DNA from: Chloroflexota bacterium
GTDB lineage: Bacteria; Chloroflexota; Dormibacteria; Dormibacterales; Dormibacteraceae
DNA length: 51,454 nt
Reading direction: 5' to 3'
Assembly (NCBI GenBank): GCA_005881275.1
Contig: VBEF01000029.1
Span: 1-51,454 of the forward strand
Shown piece after piece: positions 43,927 through 51,454 of this stretch. Under the pieces are notes generated by a model, which worked only from the letters and a program-made list of their open reading frames with translations, had not been told where the DNA came from and made no database searches. How positions within the stretch are numbered: the first letter of the stretch is position 1; each line of letters starts with the position of its first letter. The position numbers and the translations under genes are program-made.

Positions 43927-43958
43927 TCAAGCGGTCTGGCCCCAAGGGCCCAGAGGGG

Positions 43959-44645
43959 CTAGGCTCCGCAGATAGGCCCTGTCAAATAGGGCAGGCAGAA
44001 CTGCGGCCCGGCGAGCGCCCAGAACTCCAGGAACGCTACGTACAGAAGGCCCAGCACAAAGACCGTCCCGGTGATGATGTTGCGTCCGGGCACCGGCCAG
44101 CGCTCCCAACCGAGGCGCCTGGCCAGACGCGGGCCGGCGATCGCGTCGATGAACGGAAAGAGAACCAGCGCGCCGACGACGATCCCCGGGATGACCTGAG
44201 ACATGACCAGCTCCGGTCCGAGCTTCAGGAACTGAAACAGAAAGAGGAAGTACCAGTCAGGTCGCGGAATCGTGACCGCGCGCGGATCCGCCGATGGCTC
44301 CAGCTGCAGGTTTTTCTGCACGAACGCAGCGAGCAGCCCGACAGCGATGAGCATCACCAGGGCGATGATTGGATACGGCCAGAAGTGGTCCGGGAAGAAG
44401 GGGTGCGTATCCTCGTCGGGCATATCGTCGGCGAGGTGATGGCCCGCGTCGCCCATCAATATCGGAAACAGGGCCAGGCCGACGACCACGGGATAAAGGA
44501 TGTGGTCCGGGCCGATAGGAAGGCGCTTCCATTCGGGCTCGAGGGTGTGCCCGCCGCCATGACCGTCGAGCTCGATGATCTGGACCTCTTTCGGCGCGGC
44601 CACAGTGGCACCCGGTCCCGGCTTCAAGATCTCGGGCTTGCTCAC
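43959..44645 (-). CDS. Cytochrome b C-terminal subunit (subunit IV-like) of a Rieske/cytochrome b complex
   Basis: A 228-residue membrane protein matching the C-terminal half of cytochrome b. After a 45-residue soluble N terminus come about four helices with IPRPDWYFLF, the PEWY quinol-site motif in PDWY form. GTG 44645 overlaps the cytochrome b6-like stop (GTGA). The last gene of a Rieske-b6-IV operon; no c-type heme motif is encoded in this operon, so the cytochrome c partner must be elsewhere. Confidence 0.88.
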   Translation of the reverse strand: MSKPEILKPGPGATVAAPKEVQIIELDGHGGGHTLEPEWKRLPIGPDHILYPVVVGLALFPILMGDAGHHLADDMPDEDTHPFFPDHFWPYPIIALVMLIAVGLLAAFVQKNLQLEPSADPRAVTIPRPDWYFLFLFQFLKLGPELVMSQVIPGIVVGALVLFPFIDAIAGPRLARRLGWERWPVPGRNIITGTVFVLGLLYVAFLEFWALAGPQFCLPYLTGPICGA

Positions 44646-45337
44646 AAGGGCTCCGAGATGCCGTGGGCCCGGATGAACCGGAAGTGCACGTACATCAACA
44701 GCACGATCAAAGCCGGCAGCACGAATACGTGGAGGGTGAAGAATCGCTGCAGCGTTGGTGGGCCGACCACCGGTCCGCCTTGCAGCAACTCCTTGAGGAA
44801 CATGCCGACCTGCTGGGGTGGCGTCAAGCCTGCGATCTTGATGGTCACCTCGGTGGCGAAGTAAGCCTTGGTGTCCCAGGGCAGCAGGTAGCCGGTCAGC
44901 GATAGAACCAGAACCAAGAGGAGCATGAGGACTCCGACGATCCAGTTCAGCTCTCGCGGCGCGCGGTACGAGCCGGTCCAGTAAACGCGGGCCATGTGGA
45001 GCAGAACCATGATGATGAGGAGGTTGGCGCTCCAGAAGTGGACTCCTCGGATCAGCCAACCCAGATACACGCTGTTCTGGATGAACTGGACGCTCGTGTA
45101 AGCAGGAGCTGGATTCCCGGCCGCGTCGGGAACGTAGTAAAGCGCGAGCAGCACGCCGGTCAGCAGCTGGAAGGCGATCAGGATGAAGACCATGCCGCCG
45201 AAGCAGTAGTAGAAGGCGTTGGCGAAGTTCGGCACGCGCTGGTACAGGGCCTCATCGACCGCTTTGGTGAACGGGTACCGCTCGTCGAGCCAGTCCACCA
45301 CCGCCATCTGGATTTCGCGCGGGTGAGGAATCGCCAT
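44642..45337 (-). CDS. Cytochrome b6-like subunit
   Basis: A 231-residue N-terminal cytochrome b with four membrane helices and heme-ligand His pairs in HFWSANLLIIMVLLHMARV and HVFVLPALIVLLMYVHF. SLTGYLLPWDTKAYFAT is the typical Qo-side block. ATG 45337 shares one base with the Rieske stop (TGATG). Oxidises quinol and passes electrons to the Rieske centre. Confidence 0.93.
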   Translation of the reverse strand: MAIPHPREIQMAVVDWLDERYPFTKAVDEALYQRVPNFANAFYYCFGGMVFILIAFQLLTGVLLALYYVPDAAGNPAPAYTSVQFIQNSVYLGWLIRGVHFWSANLLIIMVLLHMARVYWTGSYRAPRELNWIVGVLMLLLVLVLSLTGYLLPWDTKAYFATEVTIKIAGLTPPQQVGMFLKELLQGGPVVGPPTLQRFFTLHVFVLPALIVLLMYVHFRFIRAHGISEPL

Positions 45338-45873
45338 CAGAAGCCCAGCACGATGCCGTCAACCTCGATCGCGCTCGGGTTCGGGCCCTGCTTCCAGGTC
45401 AGGTGAGACAGCGGGAACTCAGCGGGCCCGTGCAAGACAGTGCCGTCCAGGCGGAAACGTGACCCATGGCAAGGGCAGTCGAACGTCTTCGCTGCTTCAT
45501 TTAGCGCCACCGAGCAGCCCAGGTGGGAGCAGTTGATCGCGAAGACGTTGACCTTGCCTTGATTGTTGACCACGTAGCCGCCAAAAGCGAGCTCGCCAGG
45601 TGCGTTGTCGCCGCCGCCGTCAGCCATGATGAACGCCGAGTTAGGGCTGCGGGGCGCGTCGAACTTGACCGCGTTGCCGTCCTGGAGCTGGTCGATCGGC
45701 GTTTGCAGGGCGATGTTGATCGGCCCCTTCTTCTGGCCTTTCGGCGGTGCTGGCCAGAAGTAGACGAGGATCGGCGCGAGCCCCGTGATGACGGTCGCCG
45801 TCAGCAGGGAAGCAAGCCACCAGCCCAGGAAGGTCCTTCGGGTGACTCGCCTCGGCGCCAGCGCTTCTGCCAT
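45337..45873 (-). CDS. Rieske iron-sulfur protein
   Basis: A 178-residue protein with a twin-Arg-like leader (RRVTRRTFLGWW), one membrane helix and a Rieske domain whose [2Fe-2S] ligands are in CSHLGC and CPCHGS. ATG 45873 is preferred over TTG 45882. It is the first gene of the bc-type complex operon and accepts electrons from quinol oxidation. Confidence 0.94.
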   Translation of the reverse strand: MAEALAPRRVTRRTFLGWWLASLLTATVITGLAPILVYFWPAPPKGQKKGPINIALQTPIDQLQDGNAVKFDAPRSPNSAFIMADGGGDNAPGELAFGGYVVNNQGKVNVFAINCSHLGCSVALNEAAKTFDCPCHGSRFRLDGTVLHGPAEFPLSHLTWKQGPNPSAIEVDGIVLGF

Positions 45874-45885
45874 CCGGCTCAAATG

Positions 45886-46872
45886 TTAACGATCCAGATA
45901 GGGCGGCAGACCAACCGCCTCTCGGACCTCGACCATCGTGGCGTGGGCAACGTCCTTGGCGCGTTCAGCGCCCACTTCGAGGAAGCGATCTATGTCCTGA
46001 CGCGTGAGCTCGGCTCGTCGCTCGCGGAACGGCGCGAACCGCTCGATCATCCGCTCGGCGAGCAGCTTCTTCTTGTCGTTGCAGCCGATCTGGGCCTTCC
46101 GGCATAGGTCCCAGTAATGCTCCCAGTCGTCGAAGAAGAACTTGTAGAAGGCGCAAACGTTGCACGACCGCGGATGACCAGGTTGTGACTTGTAGACGCG
46201 TTTTGTGTCCGTCACCATGCTGTGCACCTGCTTGCGGATGACCTCGGGGTCGTCGGTGACGCCGACGATGTTGTTGAGGCTCTTGGACATCTTGGCCTTG
46301 CCGTCGGTCCCCTTGATGAGGGGGGCATCGGGATTGAGCACGATCTGAGGCTCTGGGAACACGTCTCCATAGGTGCGGTTGAACCGACGTGTGATCTCGC
46401 GAGTGAGCTCGAGGTGCGGCGCCTGGTCGCGACCTACAGGAACGACGTCGCCCTTGACGATGACGATGTCTGCGCACTGAAGGACGGGATACTCAAACAG
46501 CCCGAGGTTGACGTTGTCGGGCTGGTCCCGGACCTTCTCCTTGAAGGTTGGCACCCTCTGCACCCAGCTGAGGGGGGTGACCATCGCGAGAAGCAGGGTC
46601 AGCTCGGCCACCTCGGGGATCGCCGACTGCCGGTACAGCACCGTGCGTTCGGGGTCGATGCCGATGGCGACCAGATCCATGACCATGTCGTACAGGTCGT
46701 CCGTGAAGTCGCGGGCGTTGGGCTTGGTGGTAAGGGTGTGGTAATCGGCCACGAAGATGTAGGACTCGTACTCATCCTGGAGCCGGACATAGTTGACTCC
46801 GGCGCCGAGGTAGTTGCCGATGTGGAAGCGGCCGGTCACGCGAATTCCACTCAGCGATCGCTTCCTGGGCAT
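45886..46872 (-). CDS. trpS: Tryptophanyl-tRNA synthetase
   Basis: A 328-residue class I synthetase charging tRNA-Trp. The HIGH-type motif reads HIGN in GRFHIGNYLGA and the second motif is KMSKS; PVGRDQAPHLELTR is the family block. A Cys-containing stretch (CNVCAFY) near residue 235 is present, as in some trpS groups. ATG 46872 gives the normal length. It ends 13 bp before the Rieske gene. Confidence 0.96.
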   Translation of the reverse strand: MPRKRSLSGIRVTGRFHIGNYLGAGVNYVRLQDEYESYIFVADYHTLTTKPNARDFTDDLYDMVMDLVAIGIDPERTVLYRQSAIPEVAELTLLLAMVTPLSWVQRVPTFKEKVRDQPDNVNLGLFEYPVLQCADIVIVKGDVVPVGRDQAPHLELTREITRRFNRTYGDVFPEPQIVLNPDAPLIKGTDGKAKMSKSLNNIVGVTDDPEVIRKQVHSMVTDTKRVYKSQPGHPRSCNVCAFYKFFFDDWEHYWDLCRKAQIGCNDKKKLLAERMIERFAPFRERRAELTRQDIDRFLEVGAERAKDVAHATMVEVREAVGLPPYLDR

Positions 46873-46918
46873 TGCGGGGAAGCAGTCTAGCGAGGCTCGC
46901 GCTCTAGGATTGGCGGAG

Positions 46919-48391
46919 TTGTCAGACAGCGATTCTGCATTCGAACCCCCGGCCGTCAGCCTCGGCCTGGGCTCGCGGGCGCTCCGCAACACGATCGTCG
47001 TCCTCACCGCCAAGGTGATCGCGCGGTTGATCGCGCTCGTGACGGTCCTCTACCTGATCCGCCACCTGTCAGTCGGCAACTACGGCTCGTTCAACGTGCT
47101 TGTCAACTTCACGGCGATCGTCAGCGTCGTCCTCGACCTCGGCTTCAACGTGCTCTTCGTCCGCGAAGCGGCGCGCCACCACAGCGAGATCCAGCGCTAT
47201 CTGCGGAACGTGATGTCAATCCGACTGCTCATGTCCGCGCTCAGCTTCGTGTTGCTGGCCGCCGTGCTGTACTCGATCGGATTGACCGGCCTCCTGGTGC
47301 CCGGCTTTTTCCTGATGGTCCTGACGTCCTACTCCAGCTTGTTGCGCAATGGGCTGTACGCCGTTCAACAGCTTGGTTACGAGGCCATCGCCGTCGTACT
47401 CGAGAGCATCATCCTGCTCGCGCTTGTCTTGTACGGCGGCCGCACGCATCAAGGCATCTTCTATTACGTGTGGGCCTACGCGATCCAGTACGCGTTCAGC
47501 TGCGTGTTCTTTGCGGTCGTCCTTGCGGCCAAGCGCATCGCGGTCATCGGATGGCGCTTTGAGCCCGACCTTCTGCGCGAGTGGTTCTGGAAGGGCTTGC
47601 CGTTCGCGCTCACGTTCGTGCTGACAATCCTCTATTTCAGGATCGACCAGCCGCTCGTCTATGTGCTGAGGTCCCCGACGGACGCGGGCTACTACGCGGC
47701 CGCCTACAAGCCGATCGAGTCGTTGCTTTTCGTCCCGATGACGTTCCTCTCGATCGTCTTCCCGGTGCTCTCGATCTACTACCACGAGCGTAAAGCCGAG
47801 CTCATTGACGCGGTCAATCGGTTCTACAAAGCCCTACTTCTGATGGGCTGGCCCGTAGCCATCGGCATCTTTGTCCTTGCCGGTCCGCTCACCTCCCTGC
47901 TGCTCGGCTCTCAGTACCTTCCCTCAGAGGCGGCGCTGCGAATCCTTTCCCTCGCCCTCGGAATCGCCTTCGTGAACAACGCCTTTATCGGCGCACTTAA
48001 CGCGTCGGATCGTCAGTCCTCTTTCACGTGGGCCGCCGGATGGAGCCTCCTGGCGAACGTGGCGCTGAACCTCGCGCTCATCCCCTTGTTCGGCTACCTG
48101 GGGGCGAGCGTGGCCACGGTGCTCACGGAGATCGTTCTAGGCGTTGCCGCCTGGCTGTTGACAGCGCGCTACGTCGGGCAGGTGCCGATTGTGACGCTGA
48201 GCTGGCGGGTCGTCCTCGCCGGGCTGGTCATGGGTGTGGCGATCTTCCCTCTGCGCAGCTTCAGCGGCGTTGAGGTCGCGATACCGATCATCGCCGGCGC
48301 CGTGGTGTACGCGGCGGCCGTGCTTTTGTTGCGCGCATTGAGTGGAGAGGAGATCGCGTGGGCCCGGCGGGCCCTCGCGCTCGCCCGATGA
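46919..48391 (+). CDS. Polysaccharide flippase, Wzx/MATE-like
   Basis: A 490-residue protein with about 14 membrane helices of the oligosaccharide flippase/polysaccharide biosynthesis (MOP) superfamily. LSVGNYGSFNVLVNF near the first loop and LRSPTDAGYYAAAYKPIE mid-way are the typical repeats. The start is unsure: TTG 46919 or TTG 46910, since no ATG lies between trpS and the first helix without overlap. Divergent from trpS; the next gene overlaps by 4 bp (ATGA). Confidence 0.82.
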   Translation: MSDSDSAFEPPAVSLGLGSRALRNTIVVLTAKVIARLIALVTVLYLIRHLSVGNYGSFNVLVNFTAIVSVVLDLGFNVLFVREAARHHSEIQRYLRNVMSIRLLMSALSFVLLAAVLYSIGLTGLLVPGFFLMVLTSYSSLLRNGLYAVQQLGYEAIAVVLESIILLALVLYGGRTHQGIFYYVWAYAIQYAFSCVFFAVVLAAKRIAVIGWRFEPDLLREWFWKGLPFALTFVLTILYFRIDQPLVYVLRSPTDAGYYAAAYKPIESLLFVPMTFLSIVFPVLSIYYHERKAELIDAVNRFYKALLLMGWPVAIGIFVLAGPLTSLLLGSQYLPSEAALRILSLALGIAFVNNAFIGALNASDRQSSFTWAAGWSLLANVALNLALIPLFGYLGASVATVLTEIVLGVAAWLLTARYVGQVPIVTLSWRVVLAGLVMGVAIFPLRSFSGVEVAIPIIAGAVVYAAAVLLLRALSGEEIAWARRALALAR

Positions 48392-49248
48392 CCTCCAAAC
48401 CGGTTTATCTGAAGCCCCGCGGCGCGACGGCGCTCGTGCCCTGGGAAGAGATCGCGGTCGATGCGCCTGAGGTCGGCCCTCAGACGCGGCTCGAGGAGGC
48501 GCAGTTCGTCGCGCTCGACGTCGAGACGACAGGCAACGCGCCCTTTCTCGTCCTGGAGATCGGAGCGGAGCGCTTCACGCTCGAGCGGCCGCTGTCGTTC
48601 TTCGACACCCTCGTCGACTGCCGCGCACCTATCAACCCATACGCGCGCAAGCGCCACCACATCGATCGGTCGATGCTCATAGGCGCGCCGGAATTCAAGG
48701 ACGCGCGGCGCGCGTTCCTGCGCTTCGCCCAAGCCGCAGTACTGGTCGAGCACAGCCATGACGCGTTCGACACGTGGCTCGTCGGGCGCGGGCTCGAGAG
48801 CCCCCTTGAACACCCGATCATCGACACGACCGCCCTCGCCAGGCTGGTCCTCGATCTGCCGAAGGGCCAGACCCCGGGCCTGGCGCGACTTGTGGACGAG
48901 CTGGGCCTCGATGTCACGCCCGCCCACGCCGCGCTCGACGACGCGCGGGCCACAGCCATGGTGTTCAGGGCGTTGATCGCTCGAGCGCGGGAGAAGCTTG
49001 GTTGGACGACCGTGGGCGATGTGCTGGCCGCGCTTCCGCGACCGGTGGTAGACCGGACCGCGCCTAGTCGAAGAGGGTCAGCTGCAGGTCGGGCTCAGGG
49101 TGTTCCAGTCCGGACAGCCCAACCCCAATCAGGCGCACCGGTCGCGACTCCACGTGCGACTTCTCGAGCGCCGAGCGGGCGGCGCGGAAGATCGTCTCGA
49201 CGTCGTCGGTCGGGCTCGTCCGGCTCACCTGGCGGCTCACCAGCCTGA
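48388..49248 (+). CDS. DnaQ-like 3'-5' exonuclease domain protein
   Basis: A 286-residue protein with a DEDDh exonuclease core: VALDVETTG (DxE), HSHDAFDTWLV (conserved Asp) and HAALDDARAT (His and Asp). About 45 residues come before the core. After the core, a 60-residue Arg/Ser/Pro/Gly-rich tail is read from DNA that also encodes the end of dinB on the other strand (49064-49248), so it may not be a selected sequence. ATG overlaps the flippase stop. Confidence 0.78.
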   Translation: MTSKPVYLKPRGATALVPWEEIAVDAPEVGPQTRLEEAQFVALDVETTGNAPFLVLEIGAERFTLERPLSFFDTLVDCRAPINPYARKRHHIDRSMLIGAPEFKDARRAFLRFAQAAVLVEHSHDAFDTWLVGRGLESPLEHPIIDTTALARLVLDLPKGQTPGLARLVDELGLDVTPAHAALDDARATAMVFRALIARAREKLGWTTVGDVLAALPRPVVDRTAPSRRGSAAGRAQGVPVRTAQPQSGAPVATPRATSRAPSGRRGRSSRRRRSGSSGSPGGSPA

Positions 49249-50152
49249 AGTCGGGGAGCTTCAGCTTCACGTAGACCGTCCGGGCGCGCACCCCATCGGT
49301 CCTCAAACGTTCCGTTACCCGGTCGGTCAGGTCGCGCAGTGCCTCCTCGAGCATGACCCGGTCGCTCACGTCGTTGTCGAACGTCGTCTCGGCCGAGATG
49401 GTCTTGGCGGGTCTGCTGCCGTCGACCGGCTGCCTGTCGCGACCCTGGGCAAGACGCTGAAGCACGGCGCCGTTGGTACCCAGCACCTGGACGAGGCGCT
49501 GCGTCTCATAGGCGGCGAGTGCACCGACGGTGCGCAAGCCCATCGAGTGCAGCCTGTCTTCGGTCTTCGGTCCAAGCCCGGGAATCACGCCGATGGGAAG
49601 CGGGGCCAGAAAATCGGCCTCGGTACCCGGAGGCACCAGGACCAACCCGTCCGGCTTGCGGGTTCCGCTCGCCACCTTGGCGACAAGCTTCGAGGTGGCG
49701 GCGCCAACCGATGCCGTCAAGCCGACCTCGGTGTGGATCTGGAACTTGATTCGGCGCGCAACTTCGTCGGCGGTCGAGGTCCCGTGCCGTGTGCGGGCGG
49801 TGACGTCGAGGTAAGCCTCGTCCAGCGCGATGCCTTCCACCAGCTCGGGCGACGTGAAGCGCCGAAAGATCTGGTGGACCAGACGACTTGCATCGCGGTA
49901 GCGCGCGCTGTCTGGAGCAATCACCGTCAGCTGTGGGTACAGCTGCACCGCCTCGTGCAAGGGCATCGCCGACCTGACGCCATACGCCCGAGCCTCGTAA
50001 GACGACCCCATGACGACCGCTCGCCTGGAGCGGCCCGCCACAACGACCGGGACGCCACGGAGCTTTGGATCGTCCCGCTGGTGGACGGATGTGTAGAAGG
50101 CGTCGAGGTCGACGTGGAGGATCGTTCTCGGCCAGTTCTCCGGGCGCGCCAT
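49064..50152 (-). CDS. dinB: DNA polymerase IV (Y family)
   Basis: A 362-residue translesion polymerase. Catalytic blocks are VDLDAFYTSVHQRDDP near residue 14, SYEARAYGVRSAMP and ALDEAYLDVT; the little-finger domain follows, and the protein ends in a beta-clamp-binding motif QLTLFD. ATG 50152 precedes the first catalytic Asp as usual. Tail overlaps the convergent exonuclease gene by 185 bp. Confidence 0.95.
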   Translation of the reverse strand: MARPENWPRTILHVDLDAFYTSVHQRDDPKLRGVPVVVAGRSRRAVVMGSSYEARAYGVRSAMPLHEAVQLYPQLTVIAPDSARYRDASRLVHQIFRRFTSPELVEGIALDEAYLDVTARTRHGTSTADEVARRIKFQIHTEVGLTASVGAATSKLVAKVASGTRKPDGLVLVPPGTEADFLAPLPIGVIPGLGPKTEDRLHSMGLRTVGALAAYETQRLVQVLGTNGAVLQRLAQGRDRQPVDGSRPAKTISAETTFDNDVSDRVMLEEALRDLTDRVTERLRTDGVRARTVYVKLKLPDFRLVSRQVSRTSPTDDVETIFRAARSALEKSHVESRPVRLIGVGLSGLEHPEPDLQLTLFD

Positions 50153-50281
50153 GTCGTGGCGGCCAGTCTGCCACAACTCCTTGTGGTCCACTCTTACTTG
50201 GGCCACTGAGTCTCGGGCGAGAGGGCCCTGGCCGGATTTCCCGTCGAGGTCCTCCGCCCGCGCCAATTAGAATTCGGTTGC

Positions 50282-51028
50282 GTGAGGGGTGTAATTCTTG
50301 CCGGCGGCACCGGGAGCCGCCTGCACCCGCTGACACGCATCACCAACAAGCACCTGCTCCCCATCTACGACCGCCCGATGATCAGCTACGCGATCGAGGC
50401 GCTTGTCGGCTCGGGAGTCGGCGAGATCATGCTCGTCACCGGTGGGACGCATGCGGGCGAATTCCTGCGCTTGCTCGGCAATGGAAACGAGTTCGGGATC
50501 GACCGCCTCTTCTACGCCTACCAGGAGAAGGCAGGCGGCATCGCCGAGGCGCTGGGCCTGGCCGAGAAGTTCGTCGCCGGGGATCGGTGCGTGGTGATGC
50601 TCGCGGACAACCTCTTCGAGCGTTCGATCCGGCCGTGCGTCGAGGCTTTCGAGAAACAAGAGCGAGGCGCGCGCGTCGTCCTTTCCAAGGAATCCGAACC
50701 CGAGCATCTTCGCCATCTCGGAGTGGCGCAGTTCGACGGAAACCGCAAGATCGAGCGCATCATCGAGAAGCCGGCGATTCCGCCGAGCGATTACGCCGTC
50801 ACCGGTGTGTATTTCTATGACCACACCGTTTGGAAGGTGCTGCCCGAGCTGCAACCGTCAGGCCGGGGCGAGCTCGAGATTACTGATGTGAACAACTGGT
50901 ACTTGGAGCACGGGCTGATGGAGTACGACGTCCTCGACGGCTACTGGGGTGACGCGGGCGAGTCGATCCAGGCTTACTACGCTGTACATGATTTCGTGCG
51001 GGCGCACGGCGCGAACCGGAACGTATGA
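50282..51028 (+). CDS. Sugar-nucleotide transferase, RmlA-like
   Basis: A 248-residue nucleotidyltransferase: start LAGGTGSRLHPLTRITNKHLLPIYDRPMI-type (nucleotide loop G-G-x-G-x-R and K-x-L-x-P), then MLADNLF (metal Asp) and IIEKPAIPPSDYAVTGVYFYD. Resembles glucose-1-phosphate thymidylyltransferase but is shorter than the usual ~290. GTG 50282. It overlaps the RmlC-like gene by 4 bp, so the pair makes a nucleotide-activated sugar. Confidence 0.88.
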   Translation: MRGVILAGGTGSRLHPLTRITNKHLLPIYDRPMISYAIEALVGSGVGEIMLVTGGTHAGEFLRLLGNGNEFGIDRLFYAYQEKAGGIAEALGLAEKFVAGDRCVVMLADNLFERSIRPCVEAFEKQERGARVVLSKESEPEHLRHLGVAQFDGNRKIERIIEKPAIPPSDYAVTGVYFYDHTVWKVLPELQPSGRGELEITDVNNWYLEHGLMEYDVLDGYWGDAGESIQAYYAVHDFVRAHGANRNV

Positions 51029-51454
51029 GCATTGAAGGCGTCGTCTTGAAAGAGCTCGTCACGCACGTCGACGAACGTGGCTTTTTTCGAGAGGTGATCC
51101 GGGAATCCGATGAGTTCTTCGATCACTTCGGGCAGTGGAGCCATTCGCTGATGTATCCAGGTTCCGCCAAGGCCTGGCACATCCACCAGCATCAGACCGA
51201 CTGGTGGTACGTCATTGGAGCGTTGAAGGTCGCCCTGTACGACACGCGTGCGGAATCTCCAACCAGAGGACAGCTGATGGAGTTCCTGATGGGCGATGCC
51301 AAACCGGGTTGCTTGAAGATCCCGCCCGGCGTCGCGCACGGATGCAAAGCGCTCGCGCTGACCCACATGCTCTACATCACGTCCAGCGTCTACTCGCCTG
51401 AAGATGAGGGACGAATCCCACACGACGATCCGACCATCGGTTACGACTGGACAG
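51025..51454 (+). CDS. dTDP-4-dehydrorhamnose 3,5-epimerase-like (RmlC), cut by right edge
   Basis: The first 143 residues of a cupin-fold epimerase-type protein. DERGFFREVIRES and a catalytic-type His block AWHIHQHQTDWW are seen, then KIPPGVAHGCKAL and YSPEDEGRIPHDDP. The classic RGLHYQ motif is replaced by AWHIHQ, so it is an RmlC-family relative rather than a certain RmlC. No stop codon before the window ends. Confidence 0.83.
   Translation, partial: MSIEGVVLKELVTHVDERGFFREVIRESDEFFDHFGQWSHSLMYPGSAKAWHIHQHQTDWWYVIGALKVALYDTRAESPTRGQLMEFLMGDAKPGCLKIPPGVAHGCKALALTHMLYITSSVYSPEDEGRIPHDDPTIGYDWT

Noticed and set aside
1-51454. CRISPR array, insertion sequence, prophage or attachment site
   Set aside because: No direct-repeat/spacer pattern, transposase, integrase or flanking repeat seen; the tRNA gene has no adjacent integrase or repeated 3' end.

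Overview
The window is a densely coded stretch of a GC-rich bacterial chromosome. GTG and TTG starts are common, and most neighbouring genes overlap by 4 bp (ATGA or GTGA). There is one tRNA gene, no CRISPR array, no insertion sequence and no phage gene that I can recognise. The gene set (split cytochrome b with Rieske protein, phosphoketolase plus acetate kinase, a GAF/PucR regulator beside glnA, small zinc-ribbon membrane proteins, many non-ATG starts) suggests a free-living, probably soil, Gram-positive-like lineage such as Chloroflexota, Dormibacterota or Actinomycetota. This placement is inference with low confidence.

Region 1 (1-11445) looks like a nearly complete oxidative pyrimidine catabolism island. 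It holds a CodA/AtzC-type deaminase cut by the left edge, a UraA-type permease, a DUF4126 membrane protein, a MatB-type malonyl-CoA synthetase, a cyclase-family metallohydrolase and a three-subunit molybdenum hydroxylase. Converging on these are a barbiturase/cyanuric acid hydrolase-family enzyme, an amidase-signature enzyme and an MTA/SAH-nucleosidase-like protein. Read together the genes spell cytosine -> uracil -> barbiturate -> ureidomalonate -> malonate + urea -> malonyl-CoA. This is the most interesting system in the window.

Region 2 (11470-23298) holds the phosphoketolase/acetate kinase pair, a cupin/YbjQ-like/thioredoxin operon, OsmC, an MFS exporter, MsrA, two zinc-ribbon membrane proteins (one PrsW-like) and an MMPL transporter. 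Region 3 (23424-28740) is a tight seven-gene leftward operon: a small Ser-rich membrane protein, a ferric-reductase-like cytochrome b, a NuoF-like flavoprotein, a 3Fe-4S-type ferredoxin, ApbE flavin transferase, a response regulator and a histidine kinase. It looks like a regulated transmembrane electron-transfer system.

Region 4 (28866-35724) has tRNA-Arg(CCT), an M23 peptidase coupled to a fused FtsE-FtsX protein with an Asn-Gly repeat linker, a GH5 glycosidase with small membrane proteins, and a broken class V aminotransferase that has lost its PLP lysine segment. Region 5 (35823-41293) is a nitrogen block: GAF/PucR regulator, glnA, amt and a PII gene. A 15-bp palindromic sequence is shared by the pucR and amt upstream regions.

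Region 6 (41294-51454) contains hairpins and a thioredoxin terminator, a thioredoxin with a WCPPC site, a glycosyltransferase, a DinB-like protein, a Rieske/cytochrome b complex, trpS, a polysaccharide flippase, a DnaQ-like exonuclease overlapping DNA polymerase IV tail to tail, and the start of a sugar-nucleotide pair (RmlA-like, RmlC-like) cut by the right edge.
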